DNA from: Caldimonas sp.
Lineage (GTDB): Bacteria; Pseudomonadota; Gammaproteobacteria; Burkholderiales; Burkholderiaceae_C
Direction of reading: 5' to 3'
NCBI GenBank assembly: GCA_030150305.1
Contig: JASLGD010000532.1
Coordinates: forward strand, 1 to 6,742
DNA: 6,742 nt
Below the pieces are notes generated by a model, which saw only the letters and a program-made list of their open reading frames with translations, searched no databases and was not told the origin of the DNA. Positions 1-5,059 of the stretch are shown here, piece by piece (position 1 is the stretch's first letter; each line of letters opens with the position of its first letter). A program made the position numbers and the translations under genes.

Positions 1-411
1 CGCTCGCGCGCCGTCGCGGCCTGGCTCGCGGTCGTCGCCGGCACGCTCGGCGCCCATCGGTTCTACCTCTACGGCCCGCGCGACGCGGTCGCGTGGCTGC
101 ACGTTCCGCCGACGCTGGTCGGCGCGTACGGCTGGTGGCGGATGCGCGAGTTCGGCGTCGACGACACCCGCGGCTCGTTGCTCGTGCTCCTGCTCGGCGC
201 CGTCGTCGCGGCGGCGATGCTGCAGGCGATCGTCTACGGGCTCATGGCCGACGATCGCTGGGCGGCGCGCTTCGGCGCCGGCGGCAGCCGCCGGGGCTGG
301 CCGGTGGTCCTCGCGATGATGCTCGCCCTCGCCGTCGGCGCCGGCGCGACGATGGCGACGATCGCCTTCGCCGCGCAGCGCTACTTCGAGTCGCGCAGCG
401 ACGTCAGGTGA
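1..411 (+). CDS. TM2-domain (NINE-type) membrane protein, 5' partial
   Basis: The reading frame is open from base 1 to the TGA at 409-411, giving 136 residues with no start codon in the window, so the N-terminus lies off the left edge. Residues 5-25 carry the hallmark of the TM2 domain: a hydrophobic helix leading into a G-A-H-R-F-Y-L-Y motif (about 17-24). A second short hydrophobic stretch with a Y-G-W-W turn follows (about 33-46). Two more strongly hydrophobic segments, about 59-82 and 100-121, make it a polytopic inner-membrane protein. The motif, the W-L-H-V-P-P-T-L-V-G segment and the A-Q-R-Y-F ending resemble TM2 proteins I recall from Burkholderiales. No biochemical role is established for the family. 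Its 3' end overlaps the 3' end of the convergent phosphate transporter gene by 8 bp, leaving no room for a conventional terminator between them. Family assignment is good; function is unknown. Confidence 0.8.
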   Translation, partial: RSRAVAAWLAVVAGTLGAHRFYLYGPRDAVAWLHVPPTLVGAYGWWRMREFGVDDTRGSLLVLLLGAVVAAAMLQAIVYGLMADDRWAARFGAGGSRRGWPVVLAMMLALAVGAGATMATIAFAAQRYFESRSDVR

Positions 412-1417
412 AGAGCGCGAAGCTGAGCGAATAGGCGATCGCGGCGACGAAGGCCGAGGCCGGGATCGTGAAGATCCAGGCCCAGACGATGTTGCCGGCG
501 ACGCCCCAGCGCACCGCGGCCGCGCGCCGCACCGAGCCGACGCCGACGATCGCGCCGGTGATCGTGTGCGTCGTCGAGACCGGAATGCCGAGCGCGGTCG
601 CGATGAAGAGCGTGATGGCACCGCCGGTCTCGGCGCAGAAGCCACCGACCGGCTTCAGCTTGGTGATCTTCTGGCCCATCGTCTTCACGATCCGCCAGCC
701 GCCGAACAGCGTGCCGAGCCCGATCGCGATGTAGCAGCACCAGATCACCCACTGCGGCGGCGCAGACGCGCCCGCCTTCGCGTAGCCGGCGGCGATCAGC
801 AGCATCCAGATGATTCCGATCGTCTTCTGCGCGTCGTTGCCGCCGTGGCCGAGGCTGTAGAGGCCCGCCGAGACGAGCTGCATGCGCCGGAACAGGTTGT
901 CGACCTTGAGCGGCGACGCGCGCCTGAAGACGTTGGCGACGAGCACCATCAGCAGCGCGCCGAGGAGAAAGCCGAGCACCGGCGAGACGAAGATGAAGAG
1001 CACCGTCTTCAGGATGCCGCCCGCGATGAGCGAGCCGGTTCCGCTCTTGGCCATGACGGCGCCGACGATGCCGCCGATCAGCGCGTGCGACGAGCTCGAC
1101 GGGATTCCCCACCACCAGGTGACGAAGTTCCAGGCGATGGCGCCGATCAGCGCACCGAACACGACGTGGTGGTCGACCGCTTCGGGCTGCGCGATCCCCT
1201 TGCCGACGGTCGCGGCGACGCTCAGGTGGAAGACGAAGATCGCGACGATGTTGAAGAACGCCGCCCACAGGATCGCCTGCTGCGGCTTCAGCACGCCGGT
1301 CGAGACGACGGTCGCGATCGAGTTGGCGGCGTCGTGGAAGCCGTTCATGAAGTCGAACAGCACCGCGAGCGCGACGAGCAGCGCCACCACGCCGAACGAG
1401 ATCTCGGTCGCCGTCAC
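404..1417 (-). CDS. pit: PiT-family inorganic phosphate transporter
   Basis: A 337-residue polytopic inner-membrane permease of the PiT family (PF01384), expected to take up inorganic phosphate or metal-phosphate driven by a cation gradient. Both halves of the inverted-repeat PiT fold are visible. The N-terminal signature G-F-H-D-A-A-N-S is at 26-33 and the matching C-terminal one, G-G-N-D-A-Q-K-T-I-G, at 192-201. A W-G-I-P-S-S-S-S-H-A-L-I-G-G motif (103-116) pairs with G-I-P-V-S-T-T-H-T-I-T-G (277-288). The length matches the short bacterial subgroup lacking the long central loop of E. coli PitA. The start is GTG at 1417-1415, preceded by GGAG seven bases upstream; this places the first helix directly before the HDAANS motif. 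It is the second gene of an operon with the DUF47 gene, 82 bp downstream of that gene's stop. Specificity for phosphate is inferred from family and partner; some relatives carry sulfate. Confidence 0.95.
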   Translation of the reverse strand: MTATEISFGVVALLVALAVLFDFMNGFHDAANSIATVVSTGVLKPQQAILWAAFFNIVAIFVFHLSVAATVGKGIAQPEAVDHHVVFGALIGAIAWNFVTWWWGIPSSSSHALIGGIVGAVMAKSGTGSLIAGGILKTVLFIFVSPVLGFLLGALLMVLVANVFRRASPLKVDNLFRRMQLVSAGLYSLGHGGNDAQKTIGIIWMLLIAAGYAKAGASAPPQWVIWCCYIAIGLGTLFGGWRIVKTMGQKITKLKPVGGFCAETGGAITLFIATALGIPVSTTHTITGAIVGVGSVRRAAAVRWGVAGNIVWAWIFTIPASAFVAAIAYSLSFALFT

Positions 1418-1429
1418 CGGAGCGCTCCG
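1418..1429. repeat. 12-bp perfect palindrome over the pit ribosome binding site
   Basis: The bases CGGAGCGCTCCG read identically on both strands and directly abut the GTG start codon of the phosphate transporter on the minus strand. The Shine-Dalgarno-like GGAG lies inside one arm. As DNA it could be an operator. As RNA it could form only an intermolecular duplex or pair with flanking sequence, because it has no loop. Function is unproven, and chance in GC-rich DNA is possible. Confidence 0.35.
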
Positions 1430-1471
1430 CCCGACGCGTGCGTCGATCGATCCCGCGCGGGGACGACGGCA

Positions 1472-1500
1472 GGGCCGTGAACGGCCCAGCGCTCGGCCGT
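1472..1500 (-). promoter_or_regulatory. Overlapping alternative stem-loops between DUF47 gene and pit
   Basis: The arm at 1481-1487 (ACGGCCC) is the exact reverse complement of 1472-1478 (GGGCCGT). Its first six bases are also the exact reverse complement of 1495-1500 (GGCCGT). Two mutually exclusive hairpins can therefore form right after the DUF47 stop codon, which is 1502-1500 on the minus strand. No U-tract follows on the minus strand, so this is not a standard intrinsic terminator. It could be an intercistronic processing or stability element that tunes pit expression. That role is inference. Confidence 0.35.
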
Positions 1501-2147
1501 CACGAGTTCTCGAGGACGACGCCCTCGATCAGGTTGGCGACGTCCTCGCAGCGGTCCGAGATCGACTCGAGCAGCTCGTAGATCGCGCGCAGCTTGATCA
1601 GCTCGCGCACGTCGCTCTCCTCGCGGAACAGCCGCGACATCGCCGAGCGCATGACGCGATCGGCGTCCGACTCGAGGCGGTCGATCTCCTCGCACGTCTT
1701 CAGCGCCGCCTGCGCGACGTCGGGCTGGCTGATCCGCGGCAGCAGCGAGACCGCGTGCTGGACGCGCTCGCAGCACTTCGCGCTGAGGTCGCCGAGGCGC
1801 AGGATGTCGTCGTTCATCGCCTGCACGTCGTACAGCGTCATCGTCTCGCTCGCGTCCTGCAGCAGGTCGAGGATGTCGTCCATCGCGTTGATCAGGCCGT
1901 GGATCTGCTCGCGGTCGATCGGCGTGATGAAGGTCTTGTGGAGCAGCCGGTTGACCTCGGCCGTGATCTTGTCGGCCTGCCGTTCGGCGTGGCCGACCTC
2001 GCTCGCGTGCTTGTCGCGCAGCTCGGGGTCGGCGTAGTGCTGGATCAGCCGGATGAACGCCCGCGCGCCCTCGGCAATGTGCGCGCCGTGCTGGTTGAAG
2101 AGCTCGAAGAAGTTGCCCTCGCGCGGCAGCAGCTTGCCGAACAGCAT
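1500..2147 (-). CDS. DUF47 / PhoU-like Pit accessory protein
   Basis: A 215-residue soluble, largely helical protein of the DUF47 family (TIGR00153-type, PF01865, PhoU-like), which is regularly encoded beside PiT transporters and thought to regulate or support them in the cytoplasm. It begins M-L-F-G-K-L-L-P, a typical family N-terminus. Conserved blocks are E-V-G-H-A-E-R-Q-A-D (50-59), F-I-T-P-I-D-R-E-Q-I (73-82), A-M-D-D-I-L-D (88-94) and the C-terminal I-S-D-R-C-E-D-V-A-N (196-205). The acidic E/D-rich motifs resemble metal-binding motifs of PhoU. The frame stays open for another 101 codons upstream, but that part has an atypical composition and overlaps ccmA. The ATG at 2147-2145 matches the family start and has AAGGG six bases upstream. 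It is the first gene of the operon with pit. The exact mechanism of this family is not settled. Confidence 0.93.
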   Translation of the reverse strand: MLFGKLLPREGNFFELFNQHGAHIAEGARAFIRLIQHYADPELRDKHASEVGHAERQADKITAEVNRLLHKTFITPIDREQIHGLINAMDDILDLLQDASETMTLYDVQAMNDDILRLGDLSAKCCERVQHAVSLLPRISQPDVAQAALKTCEEIDRLESDADRVMRSAMSRLFREESDVRELIKLRAIYELLESISDRCEDVANLIEGVVLENS

Positions 2148-2197
2148 GTCTTGCCCTTTTTTTGGAACCCGGGGAGTGTACGAGCGCTCACAAACAG

Positions 2198-2257
2198 GCC
2201 CGGGCGCGGCCGGCGCTTCCGCGACAATCGCGGGTTGACGCCCACGAGCCCGGGCGC
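2198..2257. repeat. 10-bp direct repeat GCCCGGGCGC, two copies 50 bp apart
   Basis: Exact copies of GCCCGGGCGC occupy 2198-2207 and 2248-2257, each containing the palindrome GCCCGGGC. The start-to-start distance is 50 bp, near a whole number of helical turns, so a dimeric regulator could contact both on one DNA face. The high GC content makes chance repeats plausible. Confidence 0.3.
2219..2233. repeat. Inverted repeat CCGCGA-CAA-TCGCGG
   Basis: A perfect 6-bp inverted repeat with a 3-base spacer lies between the two copies of the 10-bp direct repeat and 35 bp before ccmA. It could be an operator or a small hairpin in a ccmA leader. No T-run follows, so it is not a terminator for rightward transcription. 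Confidence 0.3.
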
Positions 2258-2268
2258 CGACCTCTCTC

Positions 2269-2916
2269 ATGGACGAACGACAGACGGCCAGCACGCACGC
2301 AGCGCCCGACGCAGCAATCGTCGTTCGCGAGCTGCAGTGTCGGCGCGGCGAGCGCGTGCTGTTCGCGCCGACGAGCTTCGTCGTCGCGGCCGGTGCGATC
2401 GTCTGGCTGCGCGGCGCCAACGGCCAGGGCAAGACGACGCTGCTGCGCACGCTCGCCGGGCTGTCGGCGCCCGATGCCGGCGCGATCGAGCGCTCGGCGA
2501 CGCGCCCGCCGCTCTATCTCGCGCACGCCAACGCGCTGAAGGACGACCTCACCGTCGCCGAGTCGCTGCGCTTTTTGCTCCAGCTCGGCGGCGCCGTCGT
2601 CGACGCGGCGACGATCGACGGCGCGCTCGAGCGCCTCGGCGTCGCCAGCCGGCGCAATGCGTTCGTGCGCACGCTCTCGCAAGGGCAACGCCGGCGCGTC
2701 GCGCTCGCCCGTCTCGCGGCCGAGCGCGAGCCGCTGCCGTGGCTGCTCGACGAGCCGTTCGACGCGCTCGACACCAGCGGCGTCGCGATCGTCGCAGAGC
2801 TCGTCGCCGAGCATGCGCGGCGCGGCGGCAGCGTCGTCCTCACCAGCCATCTGCCGGTGCCGATCGACACGCCGGCACCCGCCGTCGTCCAGCTGCACGA
2901 GCCGGCGATGGCATGA
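2269..2916 (+). CDS. ccmA: Heme exporter ATP-binding protein CcmA
   Basis: A 215-residue cytoplasmic ABC ATPase. With CcmB it uses ATP hydrolysis to release heme-loaded CcmE from CcmC during System I cytochrome c maturation. Walker A is G-A-N-G-Q-G-K-T-T (49-57), the ABC signature is L-S-Q-G-Q (136-140), Walker B ends in L-L-D-E-P-F (159-164) with a D-loop A-L-D after it, and the switch histidine is H194. In the Q-loop region the sequence is Y-L-A-H-A-N-A-L-K (83-91), with Ala87 where E. coli CcmA, as I recall it, has Gln; the A-H-A-N-A-L-K form resembles other CcmA proteins I remember. The length is normal for the family. The ATG at 2269 is fixed by an in-frame stop at 2236-2238 with no other start between. 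No Shine-Dalgarno is visible; the start is preceded by a pyrimidine run (CCTCTCTC). First gene of the ccm operon. Confidence 0.95.
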   Translation: MDERQTASTHAAPDAAIVVRELQCRRGERVLFAPTSFVVAAGAIVWLRGANGQGKTTLLRTLAGLSAPDAGAIERSATRPPLYLAHANALKDDLTVAESLRFLLQLGGAVVDAATIDGALERLGVASRRNAFVRTLSQGQRRRVALARLAAEREPLPWLLDEPFDALDTSGVAIVAELVAEHARRGGSVVLTSHLPVPIDTPAPAVVQLHEPAMA

Positions 2917-2969
2917 GGCGAGCACATGTTGCCGAGACCGCATCCGCAACCGCGCAGGCCGCGCCGTGA
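2913..2969 (+). other. 18-codon minicistron bridging ccmA and ccmB
   Basis: The ATG at 2913-2915 overlaps the ccmA stop TGA (2914-2916) as ATGA. The frame runs 18 codons and its TGA at 2967-2969 overlaps the ccmB GTG start (2966-2968) as GTGA. The peptide starts M-R-R-A-H-V-A-E and is otherwise rich in Ala and Thr, without a clear hydrophobic segment. It could let ribosomes finishing ccmA reinitiate twice and so couple ccmB translation to ccmA across a 49-bp gap. A functional peptide is doubtful; the geometry is what is notable. Chance is a real alternative. Confidence 0.3.
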
Positions 2970-3634
2970 GCTCGACCTTCGCCGTCGTCGTCGGTCGCGA
3001 CCTGCGGCTCGCCGCGCGCCGCCGCATCGATGCCGTGCTGCCGATCGCGTTCTTCACGGTCGCGGTCAGCCTGTTCCCGCTCGGCGTCGGCCCCGAGCCG
3101 CAGACGCTTCGCCAGATCGCGCCCGGTGTCGTCTGGGTGGCAGCGCTGCTCGCGGCGATGCTGTCGGTGACGCAGCTCTACGCGACCGATCTCGCCGACG
3201 GCTCGCTCGAGCAGATGCTGCTGGTGCCCGACGCGCGGCTGGCGATCGCCGCCGCCAAGGCGGCTTCGCACTGGCTCGTCACGGGGCTGCCGCTGGTCGT
3301 CGTCGCCCCGGTGTTCGGGCTGATGTTCGACCTCTCGCCGGAGGCGATCGCCGCGCTCGTCGCCAGCCTCGTCCTCGGCACGCCGGTGCTGAGCCTGCTC
3401 GGCGGCCTCGGCGCGGCACTGACGCTCGGGCTGCGCAGCGGCGCCGTCCTCTTGATCCTGATCATCGTCCCGCTCTGCATTCCTGCTCTCATCTTCGGTG
3501 CAGGCGCGGTCGCCGCGGTCGACGCCGGCCAGTCGGCGCGCGGCCACTACTCGCTGCTCGGCGCCGTGCTGATCTTCACCGCGCTGCTGGCGCCGCTCGC
3601 GACCGCGGCGGCGCTGCGCATCGCGACCGAATGA
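2966..3634 (+). CDS. ccmB: Heme exporter permease CcmB
   Basis: A 222-residue inner-membrane protein, close to the roughly 220 residues of E. coli CcmB, with about six hydrophobic segments. It partners with the CcmA ATPase and with CcmC-CcmD in the complex that frees holo-CcmE. Family-typical features are the N-terminal R-D-L-R-L-A-A-R-R-R stretch (11-20), the F-P-L-G-V-G-P-E-P block (37-45), I-A-P-G-V-V-W-V-A-A-L-L-A (51-63), the loop D-L-A-D-G-S-L-E-Q-M (75-84), and H-W-L-V-T-G-L-P-L (102-110). The start is GTG at 2966, since no ATG lies in this frame between the end of ccmA and the first conserved residues. Only a weak AGG sits seven bases upstream, so initiation may depend on coupling with the preceding minicistron. 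Ten bases separate its stop from the ccmC start. Confidence 0.94.
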   Translation: MSSTFAVVVGRDLRLAARRRIDAVLPIAFFTVAVSLFPLGVGPEPQTLRQIAPGVVWVAALLAAMLSVTQLYATDLADGSLEQMLLVPDARLAIAAAKAASHWLVTGLPLVVVAPVFGLMFDLSPEAIAALVASLVLGTPVLSLLGGLGAALTLGLRSGAVLLILIIVPLCIPALIFGAGAVAAVDAGQSARGHYSLLGAVLIFTALLAPLATAAALRIATE

Positions 3635-3644
3635 GCCGAACGGC

Positions 3645-4424
3645 ATGACCTCCGCGAACCCGACCCGCTTGCGCCTGTACCGCTTCGCCTCGCCGGCGAC
3701 GTTCTATCCGCTCGCCGGCAAGCTCGTGCCGTGGTTCGCCGCGGTCGCCGCCGTCCTCGCAGCGTGGGGGCTCTACCTGGGCATGCTGCGCGCGCCGACC
3801 GACGCGACCCAGGGCGACGCGTACCGGATCATCTTCATCCACGTCCCGGCGGCGTGGATGTCGATGCTGCTCTACGTCGTGATGGCGTTCTGGGCGGCGA
3901 TCGGCTGGGCGTTCAACGCGCGCCTCGCGTCGGTCGTCGCGCGCGCGATCGCGCCGACCGGCGCGATGTTCACCTTCCTCGCGCTCTGGACCGGAGCCCT
4001 CTGGGGCAAGCCGACGTGGGGAACGTGGTGGGTCTGGGACGCGCGCCTCACCTCCGAGCTGATCCTGCTCTTCCTCTACGCCGGCTACCTCGCGCTCGTC
4101 TCGGCAATCGACGACCCGCGCCGCGCCGACCGCGCCGGCGCGCTGCTCGCGATCGTCGGCAGCGTCAACGTGCCGATCATCTACTTCTCGGTCGTCTGGT
4201 GGAACACGCTCCACCAGGGCGCGAGCGTCAGCGTGACGCGCTCGCCGAAGATGGCGGCGATCATGCTCGAGTCGATGCTGCTGATGACGCTCGCATTCTG
4301 GGCGTACGCGTTCGCGGTCATCTTCGTTCGCGCCCGGGCGATCGCGCTGGAACGCGACAATCAGGCGCAATGGGCGGGCGCGGCGGTCGGCCGCGCGCGG
4401 ACGCAGACGGAGGCGGCGACGTGA
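3645..4424 (+). CDS. ccmC: Heme lyase / CcmE heme-loading protein CcmC
   Basis: A 259-residue polytopic inner-membrane protein of the heme-handling family. CcmC binds heme at the periplasmic face and attaches it to CcmE. The tryptophan-rich WWD motif is W-G-T-W-W-V-W-D-A-R-L-T-S (125-137). The two conserved periplasmic-loop histidines that serve as heme axial ligands in the family are seen in F-I-H-V-P (H66) and T-L-H-Q-G (H190). The N-terminal F-Y-P-L-A-G-K-L-V-P-W block (20-30) is typical. The length is slightly above the E. coli protein (about 245), the excess being a polar C-terminal tail after residue 230. The ATG at 3645 directly precedes the conserved N-terminus, with no strong Shine-Dalgarno. 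Its TGA stop overlaps the ccmD GTG start. Confidence 0.96.
   Translation: MTSANPTRLRLYRFASPATFYPLAGKLVPWFAAVAAVLAAWGLYLGMLRAPTDATQGDAYRIIFIHVPAAWMSMLLYVVMAFWAAIGWAFNARLASVVARAIAPTGAMFTFLALWTGALWGKPTWGTWWVWDARLTSELILLFLYAGYLALVSAIDDPRRADRAGALLAIVGSVNVPIIYFSVVWWNTLHQGASVSVTRSPKMAAIMLESMLLMTLAFWAYAFAVIFVRARAIALERDNQAQWAGAAVGRARTQTEAAT
4409..4413 (+). promoter_or_regulatory. Shine-Dalgarno for ccmD
   Basis: GGAGG lies seven bases before the GTG at 4421, inside the last codons of ccmC. This strong site supports the unusual GTG as the ccmD start. Confidence 0.7.
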
Positions 4425-4588
4425 ACTGGAGCAGCGCGAGCGAGTTCTTCGCGATGGGCGGATACGGCACCTACGTCTGGGGTGCGTACATCGTCACCGC
4501 CGCATGCATGGCGATCGAGCCGGTCGTCGTCGCGCTGCGCCATCGGCGCGCACGACGCGAGCTCGCGGCCGGGGAGGACCGGCGATGA
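4421..4588 (+). CDS. ccmD: Heme exporter protein CcmD
   Basis: A 55-residue single-span membrane protein, easily missed because of its size and GTG start. CcmD stabilises the CcmABC-CcmE complex and is needed for release of holo-CcmE. The N-terminal part has the family's F-F-A-M-G-G-Y-G-T-Y-V-W pattern (9-20), followed by a membrane helix (about 18-40) and a basic R-H-R-R-A-R-R cytoplasmic tail (40-46). The GTG at 4421 overlaps the ccmC stop (GTGA) and has GGAGG seven bases upstream. An in-frame ATG at 4454 would cut off residues before the conserved G-G-Y-G, so GTG is preferred. Its stop overlaps the ccmE ATG (ATGA), implying translational coupling of ccmC, ccmD and ccmE. Confidence 0.9.
   Translation: MNWSSASEFFAMGGYGTYVWGAYIVTAACMAIEPVVVALRHRRARRELAAGEDRR
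4571..4577 (+). promoter_or_regulatory. Shine-Dalgarno for ccmE
   Basis: GGGGAGG ends seven bases before the ATG at 4585, within the final codons of ccmD. This strong site fixes the ccmE start in a frame that is otherwise open further upstream, to an ATG at 4504. Confidence 0.75.
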
Positions 4589-5049
4589 AGCCGCGGCAGA
4601 AGCGGCTCGCGATCGTCGCCGGCATCGCCTGCGCGGTCGCCGCCGTCGTCGCGCTCGTCCTCAACGCATTCCAGAGCAACCTCGTCTTCTTCTACTCGCC
4701 GTCGCAGGTCGCCGCGCACGAGGCGCCGGCGGCGCGCACGTTCCGGATCGGCGGCATGGTCGAGAAGGGATCGCTCAAGCGCGACGGCACGAAGGCGAGC
4801 TTCGTCGTCACCGACACCGCCAGGTCGATCCTCGTGCGCTACGAGGGCATCCTTCCCGACCTCTTCAAGGAGGGCAAGGGCGTCGTCGCGCAGGGCCGTC
4901 TCGAAGGCGACGTCTTCGTCGCCCGCGAGGTGCTCGCCAAGCACGACGAGAACTACATGCCGCCCGAGGCGGCCGACGCGCTGAAGAAGGCGCAGCAGGG
5001 CAACCCGAAGCTCGCCGAGACGATGGCGGCCGAGCCGATCCGCAAGTGA
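4585..5049 (+). CDS. ccmE: Periplasmic heme chaperone CcmE
   Basis: A 154-residue heme chaperone that receives heme from CcmC, carries it covalently and hands it to CcmF. A short basic N-terminus (K-P-R-Q-K-R) leads into one membrane anchor (about 8-28), with the rest in the periplasm as an OB-fold domain. Family blocks include L-V-F-F-Y-S-P-S (33-40), R-I-G-G-M-V-E-K-G-S (54-63), Y-E-G-I-L-P-D-L-F-K-E-G (86-97) and G-V-V-A-Q-G-R-L (99-106). The heme-attachment motif is H-D-E-N-Y, with His120 as the covalent site and Tyr124 as the axial ligand, so this is the usual His type rather than the Cys variant. The C-terminal tail after residue 130 is polar and probably flexible. The ATG at 4585 overlaps the ccmD stop and has a strong Shine-Dalgarno. 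Confidence 0.96.
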   Translation: MKPRQKRLAIVAGIACAVAAVVALVLNAFQSNLVFFYSPSQVAAHEAPAARTFRIGGMVEKGSLKRDGTKASFVVTDTARSILVRYEGILPDLFKEGKGVVAQGRLEGDVFVAREVLAKHDENYMPPEAADALKKAQQGNPKLAETMAAEPIRK

Positions 5050-5059
5050 GGCACGCGCG

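Larger units (their letters stand above)
2148..2268. promoter_or_regulatory. Divergent intergenic region between DUF47-pit and ccm operons
   Basis: This 121-bp gap must hold promoters for the leftward phosphate operon and probably the rightward ccm operon. A TTGACG resembling a -35 box lies at 2235-2240, but there is no matching -10 at the right distance and the start codon follows too closely. Leftward, TACACT (complement of 2175-2180) is a weak -10-like hexamer without a good -35. The region contains a 10-bp direct repeat GCCCGGGCGC (2198-2207 and 2248-2257) and an inverted repeat at 2219-2233. The promoter location is inferred from gene orientation, not from clear boxes. Confidence 0.5.

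Noticed and set aside
2157..2163. A run of seven T residues as part of an intrinsic terminator on the plus strand.
   Set aside because: There is no convincing GC-rich hairpin directly before it and no plus-strand gene ends there. On the minus strand it is the A-rich stretch before the DUF47 Shine-Dalgarno.
2235..2263. TTGACG at 2235-2240 as the -35 box of a sigma-70 promoter for ccmA.
   Set aside because: The sequence about 17 bp downstream is CG-rich without a -10-like hexamer, and the implied start site would fall at the ccmA start codon.
2148..2450. An N-terminal extension of 101 codons for the DUF47 protein.
   Set aside because: The frame is open but lies over the ccmA 5' end and the divergent intergenic region and is unlike the family. 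The M-L-F-G-K-L-L start with an upstream AAGGG is the conserved one.
882..2969. A 695-codon plus-strand open frame running antisense through pit and the DUF47 gene and then across ccmA in another frame.
   Set aside because: It has no recognisable domain, is Arg/Ala/Ser-rich, and lies opposite or out of frame with three well-conserved genes. It is a by-product of GC-rich codon use. Only its last 18 codons (2913-2969) are discussed, because of their overlaps with ccmA and ccmB.
4504..4584. An upstream in-frame ATG start for ccmE at 4504.
   Set aside because: It would add 27 residues that are a shadow of ccmD. The ATG at 4585 has a strong Shine-Dalgarno and gives the typical basic N-terminus and membrane anchor.
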